A stretch of 64,000 bases of DNA from positions 1-64,000 of the forward strand of contig NZ_JACHJJ010000018.1 in assembly GCF_014203605.1 (NCBI RefSeq), in the 5' to 3' direction. The position numbers and the translations under genes were made by a program. This stretch comes from Thiemannella venezuelensis. GTDB lineage: Bacteria; Actinomycetota; Actinomycetes; Streptosporangiales; Streptosporangiaceae. Below the pieces are notes generated by a model. It was not told the origin of the DNA. It was given only the letters and a program-made list of their open reading frames with translations, and made no database searches. Below are positions 42,931 to 51,588 of the stretch, piece after piece (position 1 is the stretch's first letter; the number at the start of each line of letters is the position of its first letter).

Positions 42931-45765
42931 TTGCCGGAGCTTGTCGGGTACATCGTCAGCGGCCTCGTCACCGGGGCCGTCTTCGCGGTCATGGCCTCGG
43001 GGCTGACCCTCTCCTACGCGGCGACGGGCGTGTTCAACTTCGCCCACGGGGCGGTCGGCTTCCTGGCCGCGCTGCTGTTCTTCGAGCTCAACGTCGGGCT
43101 CGGCCTGCCCGCCTGGCTGTCCGGGGCGGCCGCGGTGCTGGTGTTCTCACCGCTGCTCGGATACGTGCTGCACCGGTCCATGTTCCGTGGGCTGGCCCGT
43201 GCGGGGGAGACCGCGCAGATCGTCGGGACCATCGGCCTGACGATCGCGCTGCCCGCGCTCGGGCTCTGGATCGTGGACCTGGTCGCCGAGCCGTTCGGGC
43301 TGCCGCGCGCCGACGCGACCGCGCTCCCGCACGGGCTGGGACCGTACCCGCCGGTCAACGTCGACGTCGGCGGCATCCGCCTCGACTCCGACCAGATCAT
43401 CACCTTCGTCTTCGCGGCGCTGGCCGCCGCCGGGCTCTGGGCCTTCATGCGGCACACCCCGTACGGCCTGCGGATGCGCGCCTCGGTCGACCGCCGGAGG
43501 CTGGCGACCCTGCGGGGCATCGACGCCGACGCCTCCTCGGCGCTGGCCTGGATGCTCGGCTCCACGCTCGCCGGGCTGGCCGGGGTGCTCGCGGTCTCGA
43601 CCCTGGGGCTGGACTCCACGGCGTTCACCGTGATGCTGTTCGTCTCGGCGACCGCCGCGGTGTTCGGGCGGCTGCGCTCCATCCCGGTGACGTTCGCGGC
43701 CGGGCTCGGGCTCGGCGTGGTGCAGAACCTGGTCGCCGGGTACGCCGACTTCGCCGAGGACGTCACCGGCCTGCGCACGGCGGTCCCGGTGATCCTGCTG
43801 TTCGCCGGCCTGATCCTGCTCAACCGGTCCAGGGACCGGGTCGCCGGCTCCGCCGCCGAGGACGCGCCGCCCCCCGACCACCTGGCCGACCTGCCCGCCT
43901 GGCGGCGGCGGCTGCCCTGGGCCGCGGCCCTGGCGGTCCTGCTCGGCTGGACCCTGACCCGCTCCGCCGACGACTTCTACGTGGGCGTGGTGGCCCAGGG
44001 CCTGGTCCTGGCGCTGATCTTCTGCTCGTTCGTGGTGGTCACCGGCATCGGCGGCATGGTCAACCTCGCTCAGGCCTCCTTCGCGGCGATGGCCGCGCTC
44101 ACCTGCGGGTGGGCGTTCTCCTCCGGGCTGCCCTTCCCGGTGGCGATCGGCCTCGGCGTGCTGGGCGCCACCGCGGTGGGCGTACTCGTCGCGCTGCCCG
44201 CGCTCCGGCTGGGCGGGCGGATCCTGACCCTGGCCACGCTCGCCCTGGCGCTCCTCGCCGACCAGGTGCTCTTCCAGATCGACGCGTTCAGCAACGGCAC
44301 CATCGGCTGGCCGCTGCCCGCGCTCGGCCTCGGCTTCGCCGACACCACCGACCCGCGCGTCCGGGTCGTGCTCCTGCTCGCCCTGATCGGACTGGTCGGC
44401 CTGCTGGTGCGGAACCTGGAGCGCTCGGCCTCGGGCCGGGCCGTCCTGGCCGTGCGCTCGGCCCCCGCCGCCGCGACGACCTCGGGAATCTCCGCCCCCC
44501 GCACCAAGATCATGCTGTTCGCGCTGGCGTCGGGGATCGCGGGACTGGGCGGCGTGCTGTTCGCCACCTTCAAGGGCTCGGTGACCGCCACGGACCTGCC
44601 CGCCTTCGCGGGGTTCGTCTGGCTGGCCGTCGTGGTCCTGCAGGGTGTCCGCCGGATCGGCGGGGCCGTGCTCGGCGGCCTCATCGCGGCGATCTTCCCG
44701 GAGCTGCTGGCCACCTGGCACGTCTCCGCGCACGTCGGCGCGATCCTGTTCGGGACCGGCGGCATGATCCTGGCCAAGCATCCCGACGGCGTGCTCGCCC
44801 AGCTGGCCGAGGGCCGCTACCGGCGCCGGCAGCGCCGGCTCGCGCGCGACCGGGCGGCCGCCATCCAGGCCGAGGCCGTCCGGGCCGGGGAAGCGCCCGC
44901 CGGGACGGCCGGGCCCGGGGGTCCGCTGCTCGGGGATGCAGTGCCCGGGGATGCGGTGCCCGGGGATGCGGTGCCCGGGGATGCGCTGACCGGGGGGCCG
45001 CCGGTCGGGGAGAGGCGCAACGGAACGGCCCGCACCGGAGCGGTCCCGGCCGGTCCGGGCGGGAAGGGGGCGGAGGCCGCGCCGGACGTGCTCTTCCAGA
45101 TGGAGAAGGTGGTCGCCGGATACGGCGACGTGACCGTGCTGCGCGGGGTGGACCTGACGGTACGGCCCGGCGAGGTGGTGGCGCTGCTCGGGGCCAACGG
45201 CGCCGGCAAGTCCACGACCTGCGCGGTGGCGGCCGGAGACCTGCCGGTGGCGGCCGGGCGGGTGCTCCTGGACGGGGTGGACGTCACCGCCTGGCCCGCG
45301 CACCGCCGTGCCCGGCAGGGCGTGCTGCTCGCCCCCGAGGGGCGCGGCGTCTTCCCCGGCCTGACGGTCGAGGAGAACCTGCGGACCTGGCTGGCCGACC
45401 CCGATCCCGTCTACGAGCGCATGCCCCAGCTCGCCCGGCGCCGGGGGATCGCCGCGGGCGCCCTGTCCGGCGGGGAGCAGCAACTGCTCACCCTCGCCCC
45501 GGCGCTGGTCAGACCGCCCCGGGTGCTGATCGCCGACGAGCCCTCGCTCGGCCTGGCCCCGCTGGTCGTGGAGCAGGTCTTCGCGGTCTTCGCCGAGCTG
45601 CGGGAGCGCGGGGTCGCGCTGCTGCTGGTGGAGGAGAAGGCCACCGCCGCGCTGGAGCTGGCCGACCGGGTCGCCTTCATGCGTCTGGGCCGGGTCACCT
45701 GGACCGGCCCGCGCGCCGAGGTGGACGACACCCGGCTCACCGCCGCCTACCTGGGGGTCTCCTGA
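42931..45765 (+). CDS. Fused LivH-LivM-LivF branched-chain-type ABC transporter protein
   Basis: 944 residues combining three normally separate subunits. About 1-300 is a LivH-type permease (GLVTGAVFAVMASGLTLSYA, GVFNFAHGAVGF). About 325-610 is a LivM-type permease (VVTGIGGMVNLAQASFAAMAA). About 665-690 is a linker of GDAVP repeats. About 715-944 is a LivF-type ATPase with Walker A GANGAGKS (near 752), signature LSGGEQQ (near 845) and Walker B VLIADEPSLGLAP. The start is TTG 42931 after GTGAGG. The reading frame is continuous, so this is not an annotation error of adjacent genes. One copy plus LivG and the lipoprotein would complete an importer. Confidence 0.88.
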   Translation: MPELVGYIVSGLVTGAVFAVMASGLTLSYAATGVFNFAHGAVGFLAALLFFELNVGLGLPAWLSGAAAVLVFSPLLGYVLHRSMFRGLARAGETAQIVGTIGLTIALPALGLWIVDLVAEPFGLPRADATALPHGLGPYPPVNVDVGGIRLDSDQIITFVFAALAAAGLWAFMRHTPYGLRMRASVDRRRLATLRGIDADASSALAWMLGSTLAGLAGVLAVSTLGLDSTAFTVMLFVSATAAVFGRLRSIPVTFAAGLGLGVVQNLVAGYADFAEDVTGLRTAVPVILLFAGLILLNRSRDRVAGSAAEDAPPPDHLADLPAWRRRLPWAAALAVLLGWTLTRSADDFYVGVVAQGLVLALIFCSFVVVTGIGGMVNLAQASFAAMAALTCGWAFSSGLPFPVAIGLGVLGATAVGVLVALPALRLGGRILTLATLALALLADQVLFQIDAFSNGTIGWPLPALGLGFADTTDPRVRVVLLLALIGLVGLLVRNLERSASGRAVLAVRSAPAAATTSGISAPRTKIMLFALASGIAGLGGVLFATFKGSVTATDLPAFAGFVWLAVVVLQGVRRIGGAVLGGLIAAIFPELLATWHVSAHVGAILFGTGGMILAKHPDGVLAQLAEGRYRRRQRRLARDRAAAIQAEAVRAGEAPAGTAGPGGPLLGDAVPGDAVPGDAVPGDALTGGPPVGERRNGTARTGAVPAGPGGKGAEAAPDVLFQMEKVVAGYGDVTVLRGVDLTVRPGEVVALLGANGAGKSTTCAVAAGDLPVAAGRVLLDGVDVTAWPAHRRARQGVLLAPEGRGVFPGLTVEENLRTWLADPDPVYERMPQLARRRGIAAGALSGGEQQLLTLAPALVRPPRVLIADEPSLGLAPLVVEQVFAVFAELRERGVALLLVEEKATAALELADRVAFMRLGRVTWTGPRAEVDDTRLTAAYLGVS
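44931..44990 (+). repeat. Four 15-bp tandem repeats in the fusion linker
   Basis: Units of CGGGGATGCGGTGCC starting at 44931, 44946, 44961 and 44976, encoding GDAVP repeats between the LivM and LivF parts. Confidence 0.85.
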
Positions 45766-45766
45766 C

Positions 45767-46675
45767 ATGGGCGGCCGGACGGGTACGGGTGCGGACGGCA
45801 CCGGGAGGGTGAACGGCCGGATCGGCGACACGGACGGTTCGGGAGCGGGTGCGGGAGGCGTGAACGGCGGCGCGGGGACGGGAGCGGGTGTGGGAGCCGG
45901 AGTGGTCACGGATGCGAACGGTGAGCCGGGCGCGGCCCTGGCGGTCGAGGCGGTCTCGGTGTCCTTCGGCGGCGTCCGCGCGCTCAGCGACGTCTCGTTC
46001 GAGGTGCCCGAGGGGCAGATCTGCGGGGTGATCGGGCCCAACGGCGCGGGCAAGACCACGCTGTTCGACGTCGTCTCCGGGCTGCGCAGGCCGGACTCGG
46101 GCTCCGTCTCGGTCGCGGGCCGGGACGTCACGGCCGTCCCGGCGCTGCGGCGGGCGCGCGCCGGGCTGCGCCGTACCTTCCAGCGGACCCAGGTTTTCGG
46201 CCGCCTCACCGTGGCCGACAACGTGCTGGCGGCGATGGAGTGGCGCGGGGGCGGCGGGGGCCTGCTCGCGGACCTGGTCGGCTGGCCGGCCCGGCGGGGG
46301 CTGGAGCGCGAGCGCAGACGGCGGGTGGAGGAGGTGCTCGCCCTGTGCGGACTCGCCGAACTGCGCGACGCCTACGCGGCCTCACTCCCCGTCGGACGGC
46401 GCCGCCTGGTCGAGCTGGCCCGCGCCCTGGCCGACGGCCCCTCGCTGCTCCTGCTCGACGAACCGACCTCCGGCCTCGACGCCGACCAGACCGTCCGCCT
46501 GGGGGAGGTCGTCCGCTCCCTGCACACCACGACGCTGCTGGTCGAGCACGACATGGGCTTCGTCATGGACGTCTGCGACCGTCTCGTCGTCCTGGACCTC
46601 GGCAAGGTCATCGCCGTCGGCACCCCGGCCGAGATCCGCGACGATCCCGCCGTCCGCGCCGCCTACCTCGGCTGA
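45767..46675 (+). CDS. ABC transporter ATP-binding protein (LivG-like)
   Basis: 302 residues starting one base after the fused permease stop. A Gly-rich tail of about 50 residues precedes the ATPase domain. Walker A is GPNGAGKTT (near 90), the Q-loop region is RTFQRTQVFGRLTVADN, the signature is the LivG variant LPVGRRRLVELARAL, and Walker B is LLLLDEPTSGLD. It pairs with the LivF part of the fusion protein to power uptake. It completes the operon. Confidence 0.9.
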   Translation: MGGRTGTGADGTGRVNGRIGDTDGSGAGAGGVNGGAGTGAGVGAGVVTDANGEPGAALAVEAVSVSFGGVRALSDVSFEVPEGQICGVIGPNGAGKTTLFDVVSGLRRPDSGSVSVAGRDVTAVPALRRARAGLRRTFQRTQVFGRLTVADNVLAAMEWRGGGGGLLADLVGWPARRGLERERRRRVEEVLALCGLAELRDAYAASLPVGRRRLVELARALADGPSLLLLDEPTSGLDADQTVRLGEVVRSLHTTTLLVEHDMGFVMDVCDRLVVLDLGKVIAVGTPAEIRDDPAVRAAYLG

Positions 46676-47091
46676 GGGGCCGCATCGGTCGCGGCGACCG
46701 CCGCCCGGACGAGCCGGAGCAGGGATTCACCGCCGGGCGATGGAGGTCCCCCGGCCGTCAGCGGATGATCGAGAACCGGCGTCTCCTGCCGGGCAGGTCG
46801 TCAGCGGACGCAGACCCAGGGCTGCCGCGTGACGAGCCGGCGGCACTGAACGCCGCCTGATGCGGGCGCCGGCGCGCGTGCGTGACATCACGGCAGAGGG
46901 CGGCGGAAGGGCGCTGGAGGAGGGGACTTCTTTCCCGGGGATTGCTGAGAGCAGTATTCATTGCTCTCAGCAATCCCCGGGAAACGGGACGTCTCTCCTC
47001 GGTGGGCCTGGACTCCGAGGGCCGTCGCCGGTTATCCACAGAATCCGGTTCGCGGGTGAAGAGAAGGGCCGCGCCGGCCCACGATGGGACC
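46676..47091. other. 416-bp gene-free stretch
   Basis: Between the LivG-like gene and the XRE gene. It contains a short CGGTCGC...GCGACCG hairpin just after the LivG stop, the second copy of the dispersed palindrome (46931-46984) and the presumed promoter of the XRE gene. Reading frames here lack family resemblance. Confidence 0.6.
46931..46984. repeat. Dispersed palindrome, copy 2
   Basis: Perfect 22-bp arms (46931-46952 and 46963-46984) around a 10-base centre AGTATTCATT. The centre read on the minus strand (AATGAATACT) matches copy 1 (GATGAATATT), so the element lies in inverse orientation. The stem differs from copy 1 by a compensated change. Confidence 0.8.
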
Positions 47092-47886
47092 GTGCTCAAC
47101 GACCTTGATGACGACTCCGGCGACGCCCCTGGCGAGACCCTCGGCACCCTGCTGCGAGGGCTCCGTGAGTCGGCCGCTCTCTCCCAGCAGGAGCTGGCCG
47201 GGAAGGCGCGGATCGCCCAGGGCACCTTGTCGGCGTACGAACGAGGGTCGAGAGAGCCGTCGTGGAGGATGTTCCGGCGTATCACGGCGGCGGCGGGCGT
47301 TCAGCCGAGGGTGGAGTTCGAGGCCCTGTGGAGCGATGTCGACGCCGAGATCGAGCGGATGAGGGCGCTCGACGTCGCAGGACGGATCCGCACATGGGAG
47401 AAGATCGATGCGGACATGCTCTTCTCCGCTCTGCGTCATGTCCGCTACCAGGTGGAAGGCCTCGCGGCCGCGTCACTCCAGGGAGTCCCGGTCCCGGTCA
47501 CGGTCGTCGATCTGGGTGTTCTGGACGAACCGGCCAATCTCGACCGCCTGTCGGACGCGATCGAAGGGCTCTACGGGCAGCGGTGGAGTTCGGCCTACGG
47601 CTATTACGGATTCGTGGACCCGGATCCCCGGGTCGAAGGGGAGATGGAGTGGCGGGGGATCTCAGGACGGTTCCGCGTGCGGCTGGTGAGCGGACTTCGG
47701 AGCTCGGTCCGGATCCGGGTCGAAGGGCGGCACGTCGCGGTCATGCCGGTGTGCGAAGTGGAGTCGGGTGACCACCGCGTGCGCCGGGTTCTGGAGCGCG
47801 TCCGAATGCGACTCCGCGAACCCGCGGGAGGGCGGAAAACGGAGGGCGGGGCGGGTAGGTGCGGGACGTGTGGGCGGGGCGGGTAG
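47092..47886 (+). CDS. XRE family HTH regulator with C-terminal domain of unknown function
   Basis: 264 residues from GTG 47092. The XRE HTH is at about 20-70 (ETLGTLLRGLRESAALSQQE, then LAGKARIAQGTLSAYERGSR). The remainder (about 85-245) has a mixed alpha/beta pattern with WEKIDADMLFSALRHVRYQV and VVDLGVLDEPANLDRLSDA that I cannot assign. No toxin-like partner gene is visible on either side. The stop lies inside the second copy of a 28-bp repeat. Confidence 0.75.
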   Translation: MLNDLDDDSGDAPGETLGTLLRGLRESAALSQQELAGKARIAQGTLSAYERGSREPSWRMFRRITAAAGVQPRVEFEALWSDVDAEIERMRALDVAGRIRTWEKIDADMLFSALRHVRYQVEGLAAASLQGVPVPVTVVDLGVLDEPANLDRLSDAIEGLYGQRWSSAYGYYGFVDPDPRVEGEMEWRGISGRFRVRLVSGLRSSVRIRVEGRHVAVMPVCEVESGDHRVRRVLERVRMRLREPAGGRKTEGGAGRCGTCGRGG

Positions 47887-47895
47887 GTGCGGGAC
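47844..47895 (+). repeat. 28-bp tandem repeat across the XRE gene stop
   Basis: GGGCGGGGCGGGTAGGTGCG recurs at 47844 and 47872. The TAG of the second copy is the stop codon of the XRE gene; the first copy is read in another frame. Confidence 0.75.
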
Positions 47896-47940
47896 ACTCC
47901 AGCGGGGCGGTCCGGAGGGCCGCAGGTCCGCGGCGGGTGT

Positions 47941-48714
47941 TCAGGTGAAGAGCTGGCCGGCGTTGACGTCGAGGGTGGCGCCGGTGATGGAGCGGGACCG
48001 GTCGGAGGCGAGGAAGACGACCGCGCGGGCGACGTCCTCCTCGGTGGCGATCCGGCGCAGGGCCATCGCGCTCAGGTCGCGGGCCAGGATGTCCTCGTAG
48101 GCGACGCCCTCGGCGGCGGCGCGGGAGCGCATCCAGTCGTCGAGGACCTCGCTGGCGATCCAGCCGGGGGCCACGCAGTTGACCCGCACGCCGTACGGGC
48201 CGAGCTCGTCGGCCAGGCAGTGGGAGAGCAGGTGGGCGGCGGCCTTGCCGGCCGCGAAGTCGCTGCGGCCCGCGTAGCCCTTGCGGGAGGACATGGAGGT
48301 CACGTTCACGATCGAGCCCTCGCCCCGCTCGACCATCAGGGGGGCCAGGAAGCGGCAGGCGAGCAGCGTGCCGTACGCGCCGATGTCGACCGCCGCGCGC
48401 CAGGAGGCCAGGTCGGCGGGGGACATGTCCAGGACGTTCCTGCGGTGGGTGCCCGGGAAGGCGGCGTTGACCAGGACGTCCAGGCGGCCGAAGCGCTCGG
48501 TGACCGCGGCGGCGAGGGCCCGGACGTCCGCGGGGCTGGTGACGTCGGCGGGGAAGGCGAGCGTGCCGGGGAGCTCGGCGGCGATCTTCTCGACGGTGGC
48601 GGCGGTCCGGGCGGCGGCCACGACGGTGGCGCCCTCGGCGGTCATCAGCCGGGTCAGCGTCCGGCCGAGGCCGGGCCCCGCCCCGGTGATGACGGCGATC
48701 TTCCCCTGCAGCAT
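47941..48714 (-). CDS. SDR family oxidoreductase with Phe in place of the catalytic Tyr
   Basis: 257 residues from ATG 48714 (GGGAGGCGG upstream). Rossmann motif ITGAGPGLGRTL, VLVNAAFP in place of the NNAG motif, active-site Ser in VNVTSMSS (140) and Lys157 are present. The canonical YxxxK reads FAAGK, with Phe at 153; the codon is TTC. It may be a non-redox or altered-mechanism SDR, or use another residue. It is divergent from an LLM gene with shared operator S4 between them. Confidence 0.85.
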   Translation of the reverse strand: MLQGKIAVITGAGPGLGRTLTRLMTAEGATVVAAARTAATVEKIAAELPGTLAFPADVTSPADVRALAAAVTERFGRLDVLVNAAFPGTHRRNVLDMSPADLASWRAAVDIGAYGTLLACRFLAPLMVERGEGSIVNVTSMSSRKGYAGRSDFAAGKAAAHLLSHCLADELGPYGVRVNCVAPGWIASEVLDDWMRSRAAAEGVAYEDILARDLSAMALRRIATEEDVARAVVFLASDRSRSITGATLDVNAGQLFT

Positions 48715-48753
48715 CCGGTCCGCCTCCCGTGGGTCCGCTGTCCTGTACGAGGA

Positions 48754-48773
48754 TACCAAGCGTGCGCTAGGTT
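48754..48773. promoter_or_regulatory. Shared catabolic operator, site S4
   Basis: TACCAAGCGTGCGCTAGGTT, between the divergent SDR (start 48714) and LLM (start 48800) genes. Confidence 0.85.
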
Positions 48774-48799
48774 GGTTAAGTGGGAAACCGGAGGTGCAC

Positions 48800-49666
48800 A
48801 TGAAGTTCGGGGTGCCGCTCGGGCTGATCCATCCCGACGCGTGGAAGGACGTCGCGGTCGCGGCGGACGAGCTGGGGTTCGAGTCGGTCTGGCTCCCCGA
48901 GCACCTGGTCTTCGCCACCGACCTCTCGCTGGCCGTCTATCCCGGGACCGACGAACCCGGCATCTCACCGGGAACCCCTCTGTTCGACGCCCCCGCCTAC
49001 CTGTGCTGGCTCGCCGGCCTGACCTCGCGCGTACGGCTCGGCACCGCCGTCCACCTCTACGCCCTGCGGCACCCGTTCGTCTCGGCGCGGGCCTTCGCGA
49101 CCCTCGACCGGGTCTCCGGCGGCCGGGCGGTCTGCGGGGTCGGCGCCGGATGGTACGAGGGGGAGTGGCGGGCGGCCGGGGTGGACTTCACCACCCGGGG
49201 ACCGCGGCTGGACGAGGCGATCGAGGTGACCCGGCGGCTCTGGTCGGAGCCGGTCGTCGCGCACGCGGGCCGCTTCTACGACTTCCCCGAGGTGGCCTTC
49301 GAGCCCAAGCCGGTCCAGGAGCGGCTGCCGATCCTCGCCGGGGGCGAGTCGGGCGCCGCGCTGCGCCGCGCGGCGCGGCTCTGCGACGGCTGGATCAGCA
49401 TGCCGCACTCCCTGGCCTCGGTCCGTCCCCAGCTCGACCGGCTCGCGGCGCTCCGCGACGGGACCCGCCCGGAGGGAGGGGCCGGCTCCGGGGACGCCGG
49501 AGGCCGTCCGTTCTCGGTCACCGTCCACGCCTACGAGCTCGCCGGCCCGGCCGAGGTACCGGAGTGGGAGAGGCTCGGCGTCGACCGGATGATCGTCCGG
49601 CCCTGGCGCCGCAGCCGCGACGCCGTCACCGCCCTCGAGGCCTTCGCCGCCGACCACCTTCCCTGA
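48800..49666 (+). CDS. LLM class F420-dependent oxidoreductase (C)
   Basis: 288 residues. ATG 48800 after GGAGG. The sequence MKFGVPLGLIHPDAWKD, SVWLPEHLVFATDLS, VRLGTAVHLYALRHP, GGRAVCGVGAGWYEGEW and LPILAGGESGAALRRAARLC marks the F420-type LLM family. It shares operator S4 with the divergent SDR gene and so belongs to the proposed regulon. Confidence 0.88.
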   Translation: MKFGVPLGLIHPDAWKDVAVAADELGFESVWLPEHLVFATDLSLAVYPGTDEPGISPGTPLFDAPAYLCWLAGLTSRVRLGTAVHLYALRHPFVSARAFATLDRVSGGRAVCGVGAGWYEGEWRAAGVDFTTRGPRLDEAIEVTRRLWSEPVVAHAGRFYDFPEVAFEPKPVQERLPILAGGESGAALRRAARLCDGWISMPHSLASVRPQLDRLAALRDGTRPEGGAGSGDAGGRPFSVTVHAYELAGPAEVPEWERLGVDRMIVRPWRRSRDAVTALEAFAADHLP

Positions 49667-49770
49667 CCGGGGACGCCACGCCTCACCGTTGAGGTGCATC
49701 CCGGGAGCGGTCGTCGCGGACAAGACGTTGCGCCCGGACCGCCCGCGTGTGCCGGGGGACGGCGAGCCGG

Positions 49771-51588
49771 TCACCCGACCCGGGCGGGCACCGCCTGCTT
49801 GTGGCGGCGGCCCCGGTACCCACCGGGAACCGGGGTGCCGCCGGGGGCCGGGACGTCTCCGGGCGCCGCAGGGCGGGGGGCGGCGGGGCGGGGCACGACG
49901 GGAAGGGGCGAGGAGGGGACGGTCGTGCTGACGGCGGGTTCGGGATCGCGGTGGCGGCGGCCCCGCGGGGGAGTGTCCTGGGCGAAGGTGGAGGACTCGG
50001 TCCGGCGGTGGCGGCGGCCGCGGAGCGGTGCGTCCTGGGCGAAGGTGGAGGACTCGGTCCGGCGGTGGCGGCGGCCCCGCAGGGGAGTGTCCTGGGCGAA
50101 GGTGGAGGACTCCACGACCGGACGCTCCCGGAGGCGGCGCCTGCCCTGGTAGGGGGGCTGGGATCGTTCGGCGGGGAACTCCCGGGCGGCGGGGGACGCC
50201 TGCGGGGCGGAGAGCTCTGCGGCCGCAGGAGCCTCCTGCGGGGCGGGCCCGCGGGCCGTGGGGGTCTCCCGGACGGGGAGAAGGCCGTGGACGGGGAGAA
50301 GACCGCGGACGGCGGGGGCCTCTCGGGTGGGGAGCTCCCGGGCGGCGGTGCCCTCCCGGTCGAGGGAGAAGTCCTGCGTGGCGAAGGACTCCCGGGTGAG
50401 GACGGCGCTCTGGGCGGTGAAGGCCTCGCGGGCGGCGGGGGTGCCGCGGGTGACGCGGCGGCGGCCGGGGGCGCGGCGGCGGCCCGGGGCGGAGCGGTGC
50501 GAGCCGGCGCGGCGGGACGGGCGCCCGGCGGCCTCGGTGTCTTCGGGGTCCCGCCTGCCTCCCGCCAGGGCCAGCCGCAGACCGGATTGCTTGACCTTGG
50601 CGTGGGCGATGATCGCGAGGGCGGCGAGCAGGACCGGTGCGAGCACGGCCGGGGAGCCGAGTTCGGGAACGCTGGTGGCCAGGTCGCGGGCGGCCGCCGC
50701 GGGGACGGCGGCGAAGGAGTCCGTGTCGGCGGTCGCGGGCTTGGCGTGCTTGCCCGGCGTGGCGCGTCCGGCGGAGGCCTGGGGCCGGGCGGCGGCCGAG
50801 GGGGCGGCCTCGGGGGTCCCGGTGCCTGAGGTCGCGGTGCCGGGGGTCGCGGTGCCGGGGCTTTCGGCGGTCGCGGTGGTCTTCCCGGACGCGGGCTTGG
50901 ATGCGGCCTTCCCGGTGGTGGACTTCCGGGCGGGCGCGGCCGCCGTCTCCGAGGGGGCGGCCTTCTCGGTCTTGCCGGTCTCCGGCTCCGCGGGGACGAG
51001 GGCGGGGATCATGGAGAGCAGATCGGGCTGGGGGGACAGTGAGACGAAGTTCTCCGGCGGCGCGGTGGCGGAGGTGACGATGGAGTTGATGATCACCTGC
51101 TTCTCGGCCGCCTCCTTGTCCAGCCGGGCCTTGATCTTCTCGGGGTAGCCGTAGCCGACGACCTTGCCCGTGTCGCGCTCCTTGCGCTTGGCGACGCCGC
51201 CGTCGATGTTGCCCTCGATGGTGTGGATGGTCCGGCCCTCCACCTTGGTGACGATCCCGACGTGGTCGATGCCGCCGATCGCGTCCGAGCCGCCCCAGTC
51301 GAAGAACACGATGGCTCCGGGCTTGGGCGTGGTGCCCCAGGCGCCCTGCTCCCGGAACCACTCGGCGTGGTACACCGTGTAGGCGAACTGGCCGATCCAG
51401 TCCTCGTAGCCGAGCTTCTTGGCCGCCCACGACAGGTACATGTCGCACCACGGCGCCGCGGAGTAGTCCGCGTCGAACTCGACGCTGCTGCCGTACCAGT
51501 CGCCGAACTTGGTGTAGCCGTTGCTCTTCTCGGCGTATCCGAGCTGGCTCTCCAGCAGCTCGATGAACTTCTGCATCTCAGGGATCAT
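49771..51588 (-). CDS. CHAP-domain hydrolase with internal membrane helix and Arg-rich repeat tail
   Basis: About 605 residues (start 51588; ATG 51621 or 51576 are alternatives). The N-terminal CHAP/amidase domain (about 1-190) has the catalytic Cys48 in APWCDMYLSW and His109 in GIDHVGIV. An Ala/Thr/Pro linker leads to one membrane helix (about 308-330, VLAPVLLAALAIIAHA). The long tail is Arg/Pro-rich and ends with three copies of a 19-residue motif (ESSTFAQDTPLRGRRHRRT). There is no N-terminal signal peptide. If the helix acts as a reverse anchor, the CHAP domain faces the cell wall and the basic tail faces the cytoplasm; that topology is inference. Confidence 0.82.
   Translation of the reverse strand: MIPEMQKFIELLESQLGYAEKSNGYTKFGDWYGSSVEFDADYSAAPWCDMYLSWAAKKLGYEDWIGQFAYTVYHAEWFREQGAWGTTPKPGAIVFFDWGGSDAIGGIDHVGIVTKVEGRTIHTIEGNIDGGVAKRKERDTGKVVGYGYPEKIKARLDKEAAEKQVIINSIVTSATAPPENFVSLSPQPDLLSMIPALVPAEPETGKTEKAAPSETAAAPARKSTTGKAASKPASGKTTATAESPGTATPGTATSGTGTPEAAPSAAARPQASAGRATPGKHAKPATADTDSFAAVPAAAARDLATSVPELGSPAVLAPVLLAALAIIAHAKVKQSGLRLALAGGRRDPEDTEAAGRPSRRAGSHRSAPGRRRAPGRRRVTRGTPAAREAFTAQSAVLTRESFATQDFSLDREGTAARELPTREAPAVRGLLPVHGLLPVRETPTARGPAPQEAPAAAELSAPQASPAAREFPAERSQPPYQGRRRLRERPVVESSTFAQDTPLRGRRHRRTESSTFAQDAPLRGRRHRRTESSTFAQDTPPRGRRHRDPEPAVSTTVPSSPLPVVPRPAAPRPAAPGDVPAPGGTPVPGGYRGRRHKQAVPARVG
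49976..50112 (-). repeat. 57-bp tandem repeats in the CHAP gene
   Basis: TCCTGGGCGAAGGTGGAGGA begins at 49976, 50033 and 50090, spacing exactly 57 bp, in frame, giving the ESSTFAQD repeats. It is not a CRISPR array, since the intervening sequence is also repeated. Confidence 0.88.

Noticed and set aside
43147-46221. 1024-codon minus frame
   Set aside because: Antisense shadow of the fused transporter gene.
49976-50112. CRISPR-like regular repeats
   Set aside because: Unit of 57 bp without unique spacers, in frame inside a coding region.
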